DNA of 64,000 nucleotides from CAVXHV01 sp963761445. Lineage in GTDB: Bacteria; Planctomycetota; Planctomycetia; Isosphaerales; Isosphaeraceae. The stretch's first letter is position 1, and every line of letters starts with the position of its first letter. The notes beneath the pieces are model-generated. The model saw nothing but the letters and a program-made list of their open reading frames with translations. It had not been told where the DNA came from and did no database searches. Of the stretch, positions 47,301-55,110 are shown one piece after another. The stretch covers positions 124,001 through 188,000 of the forward strand of contig CAVXHV010000019.1 of the NCBI GenBank assembly GCA_963761445.1, in the 5' to 3' direction. The translations under genes and the position numbers were made by a program.

Positions 47301-48818
47301 TGCGATGGCAAAGCGGGCGGCCCTCTCTTGCGCAATGCGCAGCCCAGATCGCGCCGCCAAACCCAGCAATGACCAGCAGGGAGGCCGCTGCGACTACCAT
47401 CAGCCGACCTCGGGATCGCTCGATCCTCGCTCGAGTCCGTGCCTCCTGCGCAACTCGTCCGAAAGCGCGCGCCGCTTCATTTCCTCCCCCGCACGAGCTT
47501 GGGCCTCGACACGCGCCAGCTCGGCCGACCTCAGCCGGTCCTGGACTCCAGCCAAGTACGACGTCACCCGCTCCACCACCACGCCCGCATTCCTTGGTCT
47601 CCGCTCCGCCTCGGCCGCCAGGCACGCCTTGGCTACAGCAACGAGCTCGTTGTCGGCTCCGCTGGCATCGAGCCGGGACAAGGCTTCGGTCAAGTCGCCC
47701 CGCGACGCCTGGGCTCGGATCTGTTCCCTCGTCGATCCAGCGAAAGGCGGCCGGCCCGTGAGGATCTCGCACAGGATCGCGCCCAAACCGAAAACGTCGG
47801 CTCGCTCGTCGATCCGCTCCACCTCGCCTCGAGCCTGCTCGGGCGCCATGTACGCGGGCGTCCCCAGCACGCTCCCGGCCTGTGACTCGCTCCCGCTTCC
47901 CGCAGACCCGCTCCGGACCGTTGCGATCACGGTCTCGTGGTCAGGATTCGCGGCCAGCTCGTCCGCGATCCCGCCCTGGGGCAAGACCTTCGCCAGACCC
48001 CAGTCCATCACCTGCACTTCGCCGAATGCACCCACCATCACGTTCGACGGCTTCAAATCCCGGTGGATCACACCGCGCGCGTGGGCATAAGCCATCGTTT
48101 GGCAGACCTGCTCAAAGATCCCGAGGAAGCGAGGAAGGTCCGCCATCGGGCCGGCCCGGTCGTGAAGCAAGGCAGCCAGCGTCCGGCCCTTGACCAGCTT
48201 CATCGCGAAATAGGGGCGTCTGTCAGGGAACGTCCCCAGCTCATAGACCGGCACAATCCCCGGGTGCTGCAACTGGCCGCCGATCTGTGCTTCCTCGACG
48301 AACCGCCGGATCACCTGGGGATCGCCCTGGTGACTCTCGAGCAGCACCTTGATCGCCAGCTCCCGGCCCAGATCGACGTCACGACCTCTGATGATCGCGC
48401 CCATGCCACCGCGGGCAATCTCGCCCTGGAGCTGGTATCGGCCCACGCTGCCGCCGTCTGTATCGGGCATCTCGGCCGATCGGGGCATCACCAGCGGTTC
48501 ATGCTCGTCGCTTAGCTGGAGCAGATGAACGTGCGGCGGCGGATCAGACCCGAAATTGAGCGTGGTCCATAAGCTTGAGCCCGCGCGTTCGGGTTCGGCA
48601 TTGGGGTCGTCGGCCATCCGGCCGGCAAGTTGCATCATCTTGAGGTAGGCCCGCAACTGGCTGGCCAGCGCCGGGTGATCGGCCAGCAGCTTCTCAGGAT
48701 CGGCAGGCTGGCCGGCCTCGATCCCGGAGAGGTACGCATCGAGGATGCGCACGACCTCGGAATCATCGTCCGCGCCACGCTGAAGGCCATTCGGAAGAGA
48801 CGAGCGATTGCTGTTCAT
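44369..48818 (-). CDS. Ser/Thr protein kinase with C-terminal TPR array (frame interrupted about seven times)
   Basis: A membrane-anchored kinase of about 1482 residues after correction. The kinase domain begins near residue 128: IARGGMGAIIRGRD, LAIKVLL, HRDLKPSNV, DWGLAK in place of DFG, and GTPAYMAPEQARG. A helix (LMVVAAASLLVIAGFGGAI) near residue 480 separates it from a long C-terminal part. That part ends in roughly a dozen 34-residue TPR units (EAIAEFREALRLKPGLAAAH) and a terminal domain containing CYDKKLHG. Frame breaks lie near 47470, 47343, 46539, 46262, 46048, 46012 and 45328, with homology running through each. The start overlaps the end of a sigma-factor gene as ATGA, so the two are coupled. 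Confidence 0.87.
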
Positions 48819-49426
48819 GATGATGCCTCGAGCGATTGCTTGAGCGCGACCATGGCACGACCCCAGAGCTTGCGAACGGCATTGGGCGACCGGTCCATCC
48901 GCGCGGCGATCTCGTCGACCGGAATCTGCTCAAGATTACGCAGAATGAAAACCTCGCGATAGTCCGCAGGCAGGCGAGCCAGCGCATCGGCGAACAGCAC
49001 GGCCTGCTCGCGCCGGGCGGCGTGCGAGCTCGGCGAGGCAATCGAATCGGCCAGTTGCTCCTGGATCGCCACGCTCGAGCGGTCCAGAAGCACGTCGAGT
49101 GATTCCTGCCGGCGCTGGTCGCGCCGCCGGGTTTTATGATGCTTCGCCTGGTTGGCCAGCGTTCGAACCAGGATCTGACGCAGCCAGGCGACGAGCTCTC
49201 GCTCCCCGGACCCGGCGAACTGAGCAAACTCTCGGTGTGCCTTCAGGAAGGTTTCCTGCACCAGGTCGGATGCATCGAGCTGGACATGGAGAGGCGGCCG
49301 TATCAGCGAGCGCGCCAGAAGCCGGAGATAATTGCGGTACAATTCCAGCAGCCGGCCCAGCGCGGCCGGGTCGCCGGCGCGAGCCCGAACTATGAGTAAG
49401 CCGAGGACCGCTACGGACTCAGTCAT
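48815..49426 (-). CDS. ECF-like sigma factor coupled to the TPR kinase
   Basis: Region 2 (LLELYRNYLRLLARSLI, DASDLVQETFLKAHREF, LVAWLRQILVRTLANQ) and region 4 (LARLPADYREVFILRNLEQIPVDEIAARM, then SPNAVRKLWGRAM) are clear. ATG 49426 has AGAGG seven bases upstream, giving 203 residues; longer readings run into unconserved sequence. It belongs to the planctomycete group of ECF factors encoded next to Ser/Thr kinases, where phosphorylation probably replaces a classical anti-sigma factor (family knowledge and inference). Confidence 0.9.
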   Translation of the reverse strand: MTESVAVLGLLIVRARAGDPAALGRLLELYRNYLRLLARSLIRPPLHVQLDASDLVQETFLKAHREFAQFAGSGERELVAWLRQILVRTLANQAKHHKTRRRDQRRQESLDVLLDRSSVAIQEQLADSIASPSSHAARREQAVLFADALARLPADYREVFILRNLEQIPVDEIAARMDRSPNAVRKLWGRAMVALKQSLEASS

Positions 49427-49574
49427 CGACGACCTCTGACATTGATGCCCGCTTCGCGACAAGTTCCGGTTGGCGCCGAACCGAGTCAAGATACCACGCG
49501 ACACAGCCCGAAGCGCGGGTCTCCTGGCCGTGCTTTCTCGTCCGGCGTGGGTGTCTGGAACCCGGATACTCCAG

Positions 49575-51659
49575 TCAGACCGTGCCAGCGCGCTTCTTGA
49601 CTCCCAAACTCTCCAGGAAACCCGCGCTGTCGACCACCAGCGGCGCCAGAAGCGGATCGGGCGCATCGGCCGCATCGGCCGGCATGCTCACCGCAGCCAT
49701 GCTCATCCCAGCCGTGTTGGTCACTGCGATGGCGCTCGTGATCGCACTGCTCAGGCCACTGCTCGTGAGCTCGAGGGTGTAGCCGGTTCCCACCTTGTTC
49801 AGCGTGAGTCCCGAGAACGTGGCCACGCCTTTGCTCGCCTTCAGGGAGACCGTCCCGCCAAGTTTCGCCCCGGCCGGGCTGCTGGCCAGCGCCACTTTCA
49901 CCGTGCTCGCGGCCGACGTCACCACATTGCCATACTCATCTTCGACCGACGCCTGCAACCCGAATCCGCTGTTCACGACGACGCTGGCGGGCGGCTGCTG
50001 CGTGATCACCAGCTCCGTCGCGGCCGCAGGGGTCACACTCAGTGCGCTCGAGGTCGCGCTGAACGTGCCGGAGTAGGCACCGAGCGCATAGCCGGCTGCA
50101 GCCTTCGTGAGGGTCAGTCCCGAGAAGGTTGCCATGCCCTCCCGGACGGTCGCCGAAAGGTTGCCGCCGAGCGTTGCTCCGCCCGGGCCGCTCGCCAGCG
50201 CCGAGCTGACAGTATCGGAGTTGTCGCCCGTCTCCACGTTGCCATACTCGTCCTCGATCGAGGCCACGAAGCCAAAGCCACTGCCGGCGGTCACGCCCGC
50301 CGGCGGCTCCGATGTGATCACCAACTGCGAAGCCGCCGCCGGTGTTACGGCGAACGAACTGGTAAGGCCCGAGCCCAGGCCGCTGGCAGAGACAACCAGG
50401 GTGTAGCCCGACGCGGCCTTGCTCATCGTCAGACCAGAGAACGTGGCAACGCCACTCGACGCAGTCGCGGTGAGCGTGCCGCCGAGCGTCGCTCCGCCGG
50501 GGTTCGTCGCGATCGCCACGGAGACGGTGCCATCGAACGATGAAAGAAGGTTGCCCGAGCTATCCTCGGCCTCGACCGTGAGGCCGAAGGAGGCGCCCGC
50601 GGTGACGTTCGCCGGCAGCTGCTCTGTTACCACCAGTTGTGACGTGGCCAGGGAGGCCACGCCAATCGCGTTTGTGCCGCTGTCGGTAAACCAGACGTTC
50701 CCGTCGGGGCCGGCCGTGATCGCCACGGGATTGGTACTCGTGTAGGGGACGGGGTACTCGGTGATGGCATCAGTGGTCAGGTTGAACGTCCCGATCGAGC
50801 CGGTGCCGGGATCGGTGAACCAGATGTTGCCGTCCGGGCCCGCCGTGAGCTGATATGCCGAAGAACTGCTGGTGGCGCTGCCGAACTCGGTGATGGCATC
50901 AGTCGTCGGGTTGATCATCCCAAACTGGGTTGGGCCGTCCTCCGAGAACCAGACGTTTCCGTCGGGGCCCTCGGTGATCCCTCCTACGCCAGCACCGCTG
51001 GGGGTCGGAAAGAAGCTGATGGCATCAGTCGTCGAGTTGAAATCGCCGACCTGATTGGGGCCGCTGAACCAGACGTTGCCGTCGGGGCCTGCCGTGATGT
51101 CGAATATTTGGTAATTCTCGGGGTAGTAGTTGATGGCGTGCGTGGTCGGGTTGATCTCACCGATCGCTCCTCCTTGCCAGGCGAACCAGAGGTTGCCGCC
51201 GGGGCCTGCCGTGATCCCCCTTGGGTACCTGATTCCGACGCTAGGGAGGGCGAATTCCTTGATGACGTGGGTCGTCGGGTTAATTTCACCGATCTTGCCG
51301 CCGCCGGGAGCGAATGCCTCGGTGAACCAGATGTTGCCGTCGGAACCCACCGCGATCCCATCTGGCCAGCAGTTGGCCGTGGGAATAGGGAACAAAGAGA
51401 TCGCGTGTGTGGTCGGGTTGATCATTCCGATCGCATTGGAGCCTCGATCGGCAAACCAAAGGTTGCCATCGGGGCCAGCGGTGATCCCAGTGAGCGACGA
51501 CGCGGGGCTAGAGAGCGCAAACTCGGTGATCCCGGAAATCCCCGACAGCAGACACCGCTCCTCCATCCCCTCGAGCCTCAGCAGGCGGCGCCGGATGCGG
51601 CGTTGATTCCCGGCTTCGCAGGTTGAGCGACGGTTCAGAGTAGAGAGTCGAAACTGCAT
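49575..51659 (-). CDS. Surface or secreted protein: Vgb-like beta-propeller plus Ig-like repeats
   Basis: 694 residues from ATG 51659 (AAGGAG eight bases upstream). The N-terminus RRRLLRLEGMEERCLLSG is the planctomycete extracellular targeting motif. About seven repeats of the type ITAGPDGNLWFADRGSNAIG (residues about 50-345) form a propeller like that of streptogramin lyase Vgb. Three Ig-like repeats of about 100 residues follow (VTAGASFGLTVEAEDSSGN, GVATFSGLTMSKAASGYTL). The conserved lyase active residues cannot be judged by eye, so this is more safely called a surface protein. It ends in a charged FLESLGVKKRAGTV. Confidence 0.85.
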   Translation of the reverse strand: MQFRLSTLNRRSTCEAGNQRRIRRRLLRLEGMEERCLLSGISGITEFALSSPASSLTGITAGPDGNLWFADRGSNAIGMINPTTHAISLFPIPTANCWPDGIAVGSDGNIWFTEAFAPGGGKIGEINPTTHVIKEFALPSVGIRYPRGITAGPGGNLWFAWQGGAIGEINPTTHAINYYPENYQIFDITAGPDGNVWFSGPNQVGDFNSTTDAISFFPTPSGAGVGGITEGPDGNVWFSEDGPTQFGMINPTTDAITEFGSATSSSSAYQLTAGPDGNIWFTDPGTGSIGTFNLTTDAITEYPVPYTSTNPVAITAGPDGNVWFTDSGTNAIGVASLATSQLVVTEQLPANVTAGASFGLTVEAEDSSGNLLSSFDGTVSVAIATNPGGATLGGTLTATASSGVATFSGLTMSKAASGYTLVVSASGLGSGLTSSFAVTPAAASQLVITSEPPAGVTAGSGFGFVASIEDEYGNVETGDNSDTVSSALASGPGGATLGGNLSATVREGMATFSGLTLTKAAAGYALGAYSGTFSATSSALSVTPAAATELVITQQPPASVVVNSGFGLQASVEDEYGNVVTSAASTVKVALASSPAGAKLGGTVSLKASKGVATFSGLTLNKVGTGYTLELTSSGLSSAITSAIAVTNTAGMSMAAVSMPADAADAPDPLLAPLVVDSAGFLESLGVKKRAGTV

Positions 51660-51706
51660 CGGTGAAGCTCCTTCGAAATTGGAATAGTCTGCCTCTCCCT
51701 GAAGAA

Positions 51707-51769
51707 AGACAACATTGCGGCGCTGATCAGCCGCGCCGCAGACCGGATTTCTGCGGAATTGGTCGGTGG
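51707..51769. repeat. 63-base direct repeat, left copy
   Basis: Begins AGACAACAT and ends TTTCTGCGGAATTGGTCGG and TGG. The same 63-base sequence with about 15 differences is found at 52301-52363 in the same orientation. The two copies bracket the PIN-toxin fragment. Confidence 0.75.
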
Positions 51770-52301
51770 TGAGTGGTCCGTTGCCGATTTCCACGAAACG
51801 CTGGGCGTTGAGCGCGTGGCGGCCAATTTCCTCTACTGGGCGAGCATCGTTCCCTGGCACATCAATTTCACAAAGCATCCCACCTTTGGACCGGCCTACA
51901 CTCAGCTCCTGAAGCGCATTGAGCACCAGCACCTGACCGGCTTCATCTCGACGCACGTCCTGAGTGAGATCGCCCATCGTCTGATGACCCTCGAAGCGGT
52001 CGATCGGTTTGGCTGGCCGCCGACCGGAATCGCGGCTCGCCTGCGCAATCTTCACGTCGAGATCCCAAAGTTGACCCTTTACGTCCAGGCCGTCGCGCAG
52101 ATTCCGCTCATGGGTATCCAGGCCGTTGCCATCACTCCGCCCCTGGTCGAGGCTGCGACCCTCGCCAGCCAGCAGTTCGAGCTCCTCACCGGCGACGCCT
52201 TGGTTGTCGCGGTCATGCATGCGCATGGTCTCACCCACCTCGCCAGCAACGACGCCGACTTCAACCGCGTACCCTGCTTGACGCGGTATGAACCAAACTA
52301 A
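51759..52301 (+). pseudogene. PIN-domain toxin with replaced N-terminus (chimeric)
   Basis: From about 51867 the reading is a good PIN domain: HPTFGPAYTQLLKRIEHQ, FISTHVLSEIAHRLMTLEA, FELLTGDALVVAVMHAHG, LASNDADF. The first 35 residues are foreign. The segment WASIVPWHIN matches the interior of the VOC gene at 54184-54627, and the part before it matches sequence after another PIN fragment at 53965-54010. The N-terminal catalytic Asp (the LDAN motif) is therefore lost, and there is no normal start codon. It is likely inactive. Confidence 0.75.
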
Positions 52302-52363
52302 GACAACATCACGACGCAAATGAGCCGCGGCCGGGAAGGATTTTCTGCGGATTTGGTCCGTGG
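52301..52363. repeat. 63-base direct repeat, right copy
   Basis: AGACAACATCACGACGCAAA... to TTTGGTCCGTGG, the partner of 51707-51769. It starts directly at the stop of the chimeric PIN reading. Confidence 0.75.
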
Positions 52364-52441
52364 CCACTGATTCGTGGTTCGTTCCAGAACTCAACCAATG
52401 CCCAGCCTGATGCACACAGCGACCAATGACCAATGACAACC

Positions 52442-52641
52442 ATCTCGCATCCAAGCGGGACGCCTGGCACAATAGAAGCTCTTACTTCCGCCTTCCCAGC
52501 CTGTCGTGTCTGGACGACGTCGCGATGTCCGATCTGGTCGAGTCCGAAACATTTGCAGCGAACGGCAACGGTCGCCTCGAGCTCTTCATGACCGTGGTTC
52601 GCCTGACGGATTGGTCGAGCATCGTTCGCTGGTACATCAAT
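52442..52641 (+). pseudogene. Duplicated 5' part of the VOC gene
   Basis: 200 bases nearly identical (about 15 differences) to 54102-54300. They cover the upstream region of the VOC gene and its first 39 codons (MSDLVESETFAANGNGRLEL to WYIN). Homology stops at TACATCAAT; beyond that the sequence belongs to an antitoxin locus. It cannot make a working VOC protein. Confidence 0.88.
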
Positions 52642-52723
52642 CTGGCGGCGAACACGATTTCGTCTCAGCGTCGCCCGCGGTATACTTCAGCAGGTGTCCA
52701 CGTTCACTTCAGGACCTGCCGCC

Positions 52724-52936
52724 ATGAGCTCGACCATCGAAGCCACCTACGAAAACGGCGTGCTCAAGCCGGCCCAGCCGCTGCCGTTCAAGGAGCACGA
52801 GAGGGCCACGCTTACCGTGCAACCGACTGTGAGCCTGGCCACGCAGACGGCTGGGATGGTCCCGCGGACCGGTGACGTTGAAACGCTTGAACGCATCACT
52901 CGCGACCCCGAATTCGGTATCCTGGAATCGCCATGA
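52724..52936 (+). CDS. DUF104-type antitoxin
   Basis: 70 residues. SSTIEATYENGVLKPAQPLP and then FKEHERATLTVQP is the DUF104/AF2212-like antitoxin pattern. The acidic C-terminus follows (LERITRDPEFGILESP). ATG 52724 is preferred over an earlier in-frame GTG. It overlaps the toxin remnant start as ATGA. This antitoxin appears intact. Confidence 0.82.
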   Translation: MSSTIEATYENGVLKPAQPLPFKEHERATLTVQPTVSLATQTAGMVPRTGDVETLERITRDPEFGILESP

Positions 52937-53001
52937 CTTTCGCCGATCTCGAACGGGGTTTTGAGCTGCTCACTGGCGACGCCCTCCTGGGAATCACGTG
53001 A
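52933..53001 (+). pseudogene. PIN toxin remnant reduced to 22 residues
   Basis: Reads MTFADLERG and then FELLTGDALLGIT before TGA. The first part is the N-terminus of this PIN subfamily (compare MTFDQVPAG at 53822); the second part is its C-terminal motif (compare FELLTGDALVVAV in the chimeric copy near 52170). Around 100 residues in between are missing. The overlap with the antitoxin shows it stands where the full toxin once was. Confidence 0.8.
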
Positions 53002-53143
53002 CCGGCGGTCATCGACTCTGGCATGCCAACGGCAGCCGGGCCTCCGGCGACTACAATGAGCAGCGATGGTCCGACGGCAGGCGGGGCGGGTTGATCTTCT
53101 ATCGGCACACGTGGCACGATGGCTTTCAGGAGGACAACGAACC

Positions 53144-53383
53144 ATGTCCGCGACGATCACAATCGAAGACGCCCAGGCCAATCTGCGGGAATTGATCCAT
53201 AAGTTGGCACCCGGGCAAGAAGTTATCATCACCGAGAACCAACAGCCTGTGGCCAAACTGGTGAACGCACCGATGAAGCCCGCGACTGGCCTACGCCCGC
53301 CGCCCGGGCTCGGCAAGGGGTTCATTACCGTAATCTCGGACGACGAAGAACACCTCAAGGATTTCAAAGAGTACATGCCTTGA
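53144..53383 (+). CDS. Phd/YefM-type antitoxin
   Basis: 79 residues with the Phd/YefM pattern: TITIEDAQANLRELIHKLAP, EVIITENQQPVAKLV, then an acidic end (SDDEEHLKDFKEYMP) that would bind the toxin. AGGAGG lies about ten bases upstream of ATG 53144. The stop overlaps the toxin start at TTG 53380. Such antitoxins repress their own operon. Confidence 0.87.
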   Translation: MSATITIEDAQANLRELIHKLAPGQEVIITENQQPVAKLVNAPMKPATGLRPPPGLGKGFITVISDDEEHLKDFKEYMP

Positions 53384-53771
53384 GATTGCTCCTCGATACG
53401 CACGCAATGTATTGGTACATCGACGACGACCCCCAGTTGAGTCTCACCGGCGCACGCTGATTCAGGATGCGTCGAATGCGATCCTGATCAGCCCCGCATC
53501 GTACTGGGAGATCGCGATCAAGGTAAGCATTGGCAAGTGGCAGTTGAATCGACCATACGATCAGTTCATCAATCTCGGACTGAATCAATACGGTTTTCAG
53601 ATCTTGCCGATACTGCCGGCGCACACGGGTCGGTTGATCGGGTTGCCGTTTCCGCCGGGCCACAAAGACCCGTTCGATCGGCTCCTTATAGCCCAAGCTA
53701 ATGTGGAACAAATCTCGATAGTGAGCGCTGACTCAGCACTCGACGCGTATGGCGTGAACAGACTCTGGTGA
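53380..53771 (+). CDS. VapC-type PIN toxin (frame interrupted once)
   Basis: Starts at TTG 53380 within the antitoxin stop: LRLLLDTHAMYWYIDDDPQLS is the common opening of Phd-linked PIN toxins. A missing base near 53445 shifts the frame, then the rest follows: LIQDASNAILISPASYWEIAIKV, HTGRLIGLPFPPGHKDPFDRLLIAQA, ISIVSADSALDAYGV. The corrected length is about 130 residues with all four acidic positions present. Whether the break is real or an error cannot be told; elsewhere in the window similar breaks look like errors. Confidence 0.8.
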
Positions 53772-53821
53772 GCATCGGAGCGTCCCGCCAATGGTCAGTG
53801 GTCCGTGGTCCATCGCGCGCG

Positions 53822-53970
53822 ATGACCTTTGACCAGGTCCCCGCAGGCTCTGCGGTATTCCTGGACGCGAACTCGCTGGTGTACCACTTCACCAACCATC
53901 CCAAGTACGGCGTGGCCTCCACCCGATTGGTGCATCAGATCCAACGTTGTCAGTTGCAGATTTCAGCCAA
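53822..53970 (+). pseudogene. N-terminal fragment of a PIN toxin
   Basis: MTFDQVPAGSAVFLDANSLV, then YHFTNHPKYGVASTRLVHQIQRC: the N-terminal third of a PIN domain, with its first catalytic Asp. After about residue 47 the sequence changes to QISANGQRSTRGG, which matches at DNA level the segment 51780-51830 upstream of the chimeric PIN copy. The missing C-terminal two thirds resemble that copy. No antitoxin gene directly precedes it. Confidence 0.78.
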
Positions 53971-54058
53971 CGGCCAGCGTTCAACGCGTGGCGGCGCATT
54001 CTCCAGGCACGCGGGATCTATTGGACGTGATGCGGTAAACTGGGGGGCTTCAGAAAAT

Positions 54059-54082
54059 CGTCAGGCTGAAAGACCGACCTAC
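54059..54082. repeat. Palindromic repeat, degenerate copy
   Basis: CGTCAGGCTGAAAGACCGAC and then CTAC, a copy of the dispersed element with a damaged right arm, between the PIN fragment and the VOC gene. Confidence 0.65.
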
Positions 54083-54183
54083 GAATTCACAGCGAACAAC
54101 CTCTCGCATCCGAGCAGGCCCCCTGGCACAATAGAGACTCTTACTTCCGCCTTCCCAGCCTGTCGTGTCTGGACGACGTCGCG

Positions 54184-54627
54184 ATGTCCGATCTGGTCGA
54201 GTCCGAAACACTTGCAGCGAACGGCAACGGTCGCCTCGAACTCTTCATGACCGTGGTTCGCGTGACGGAGTGGTCGACCATCGTCCCCTGGTACATCAAC
54301 ACTCTCGGCATGGTGCCCGTGCTGATCGACGCCGAGCACGAATTCGCCCTCCTGGCCGCCGGCGACAGCCGAGTGGGGTTCAAAGGCCTCAAATCGAACT
54401 GCACCGCACACGAGCGCACCAAGGTCCGGTTCGTCTTTCAAGTGGACGATGTCGACCGCGAGCGTCAGCGGCTCACGGCCACAGGCGTCGTCGTGAGCAC
54501 GCCCTTCGATAATCGCGAAGAGGGCTTTCGCGAAGTGCGGCTGCATGACCCCGAGGGCAACAGCTTGACGCTTTTCGCCTGGATCGACCCTAGCCACGAA
54601 GGACGATTCTCCCGCGGGCGACCGTGA
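54184..54627 (+). CDS. VOC (glyoxalase fold) family protein
   Basis: 147 residues from ATG 54184. After a short leader (MSDLVESETLAANGNGRL) there are two VOC modules: FMTVVRVTEWSTIVPWYINT and VDDVDRERQRLTATGVVV, with EVRLHDPEGNSLTLFAW near the end. This resembles single-chain VOC proteins of unknown substrate. The 5' part of this gene and its upstream region have been copied to 52442-52641. Confidence 0.85.
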   Translation: MSDLVESETLAANGNGRLELFMTVVRVTEWSTIVPWYINTLGMVPVLIDAEHEFALLAAGDSRVGFKGLKSNCTAHERTKVRFVFQVDDVDRERQRLTATGVVVSTPFDNREEGFREVRLHDPEGNSLTLFAWIDPSHEGRFSRGRP

Positions 54628-54760
54628 GCCACGGATAGCCGAGCGCGACAAAGCAGCATCCGCGAACTGAGCAACAAGCGCAACCGAGGCGCCACTGGGC
54701 AAGGCCTCAAGCATGGCGGATCATGGAAATGCGAATAAAAACGCAATCAGTCGGAATTGA

Positions 54761-54793
54761 GCCACGGATGAAACACGGATGAAACACGGATAA
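54761..54793. repeat. Inverted repeat, left arm (GCCACGGATGAAACACGGAT)
   Basis: GCCACGGATGAAACACGGAT followed by a second GAAACACGGAT. The reverse complement of the first 22 bases is found at 54911-54933 (CTATCCGTGTTTCATCCGTG and GCT). The two arms are about 120 bases apart. The tandem GATGAAACACG unit in the left arm suggests slippage or copy-number change. Confidence 0.8.
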
Positions 54794-54910
54794 GAGTTAC
54801 TTCACGAGAAATGGAACCGTACCAGCAATCGAGAAGCACGCATCATGAATGTAGAGCGCGATCAGTCGCGGGCCAGCCCGCCGTCGTCGATCTATTCGAC
54901 CCAACTCAAC

Positions 54911-54933
54911 CTATCCGTGTTTCATCCGTGGCT
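54911..54933. repeat. Inverted repeat, right arm
   Basis: CTATCCGTGTTTCATCCGTG and GCT, the complement of the left arm at 54761. It could fold with it in RNA or be one end of a small non-coding element. Confidence 0.8.
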
Positions 54934-55110
54934 AAAAACTCCCTGCATTTGACCATCCAATTGAGTTTCATTCGTGGCTCAACATTCGATGGATTTGATC
55001 GTACTGCCCCATAACCGCGACACCGATTCATCAGTTCGAGCTCCATGACGACCCCTGTTTCCGTGGCATTGCATTGAACCCGTCCTGCAATTGATCTCCG
55101 GAGAGCCGAA

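Larger units (their letters stand above)
54628..55110. other. Intergenic region with a long inverted repeat
   Basis: About 480 bases without a supportable gene. The main feature is an inverted repeat (54761-54793 and 54911-54933). The right end must carry the promoter of the dehydrogenase gene. Confidence 0.55.
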
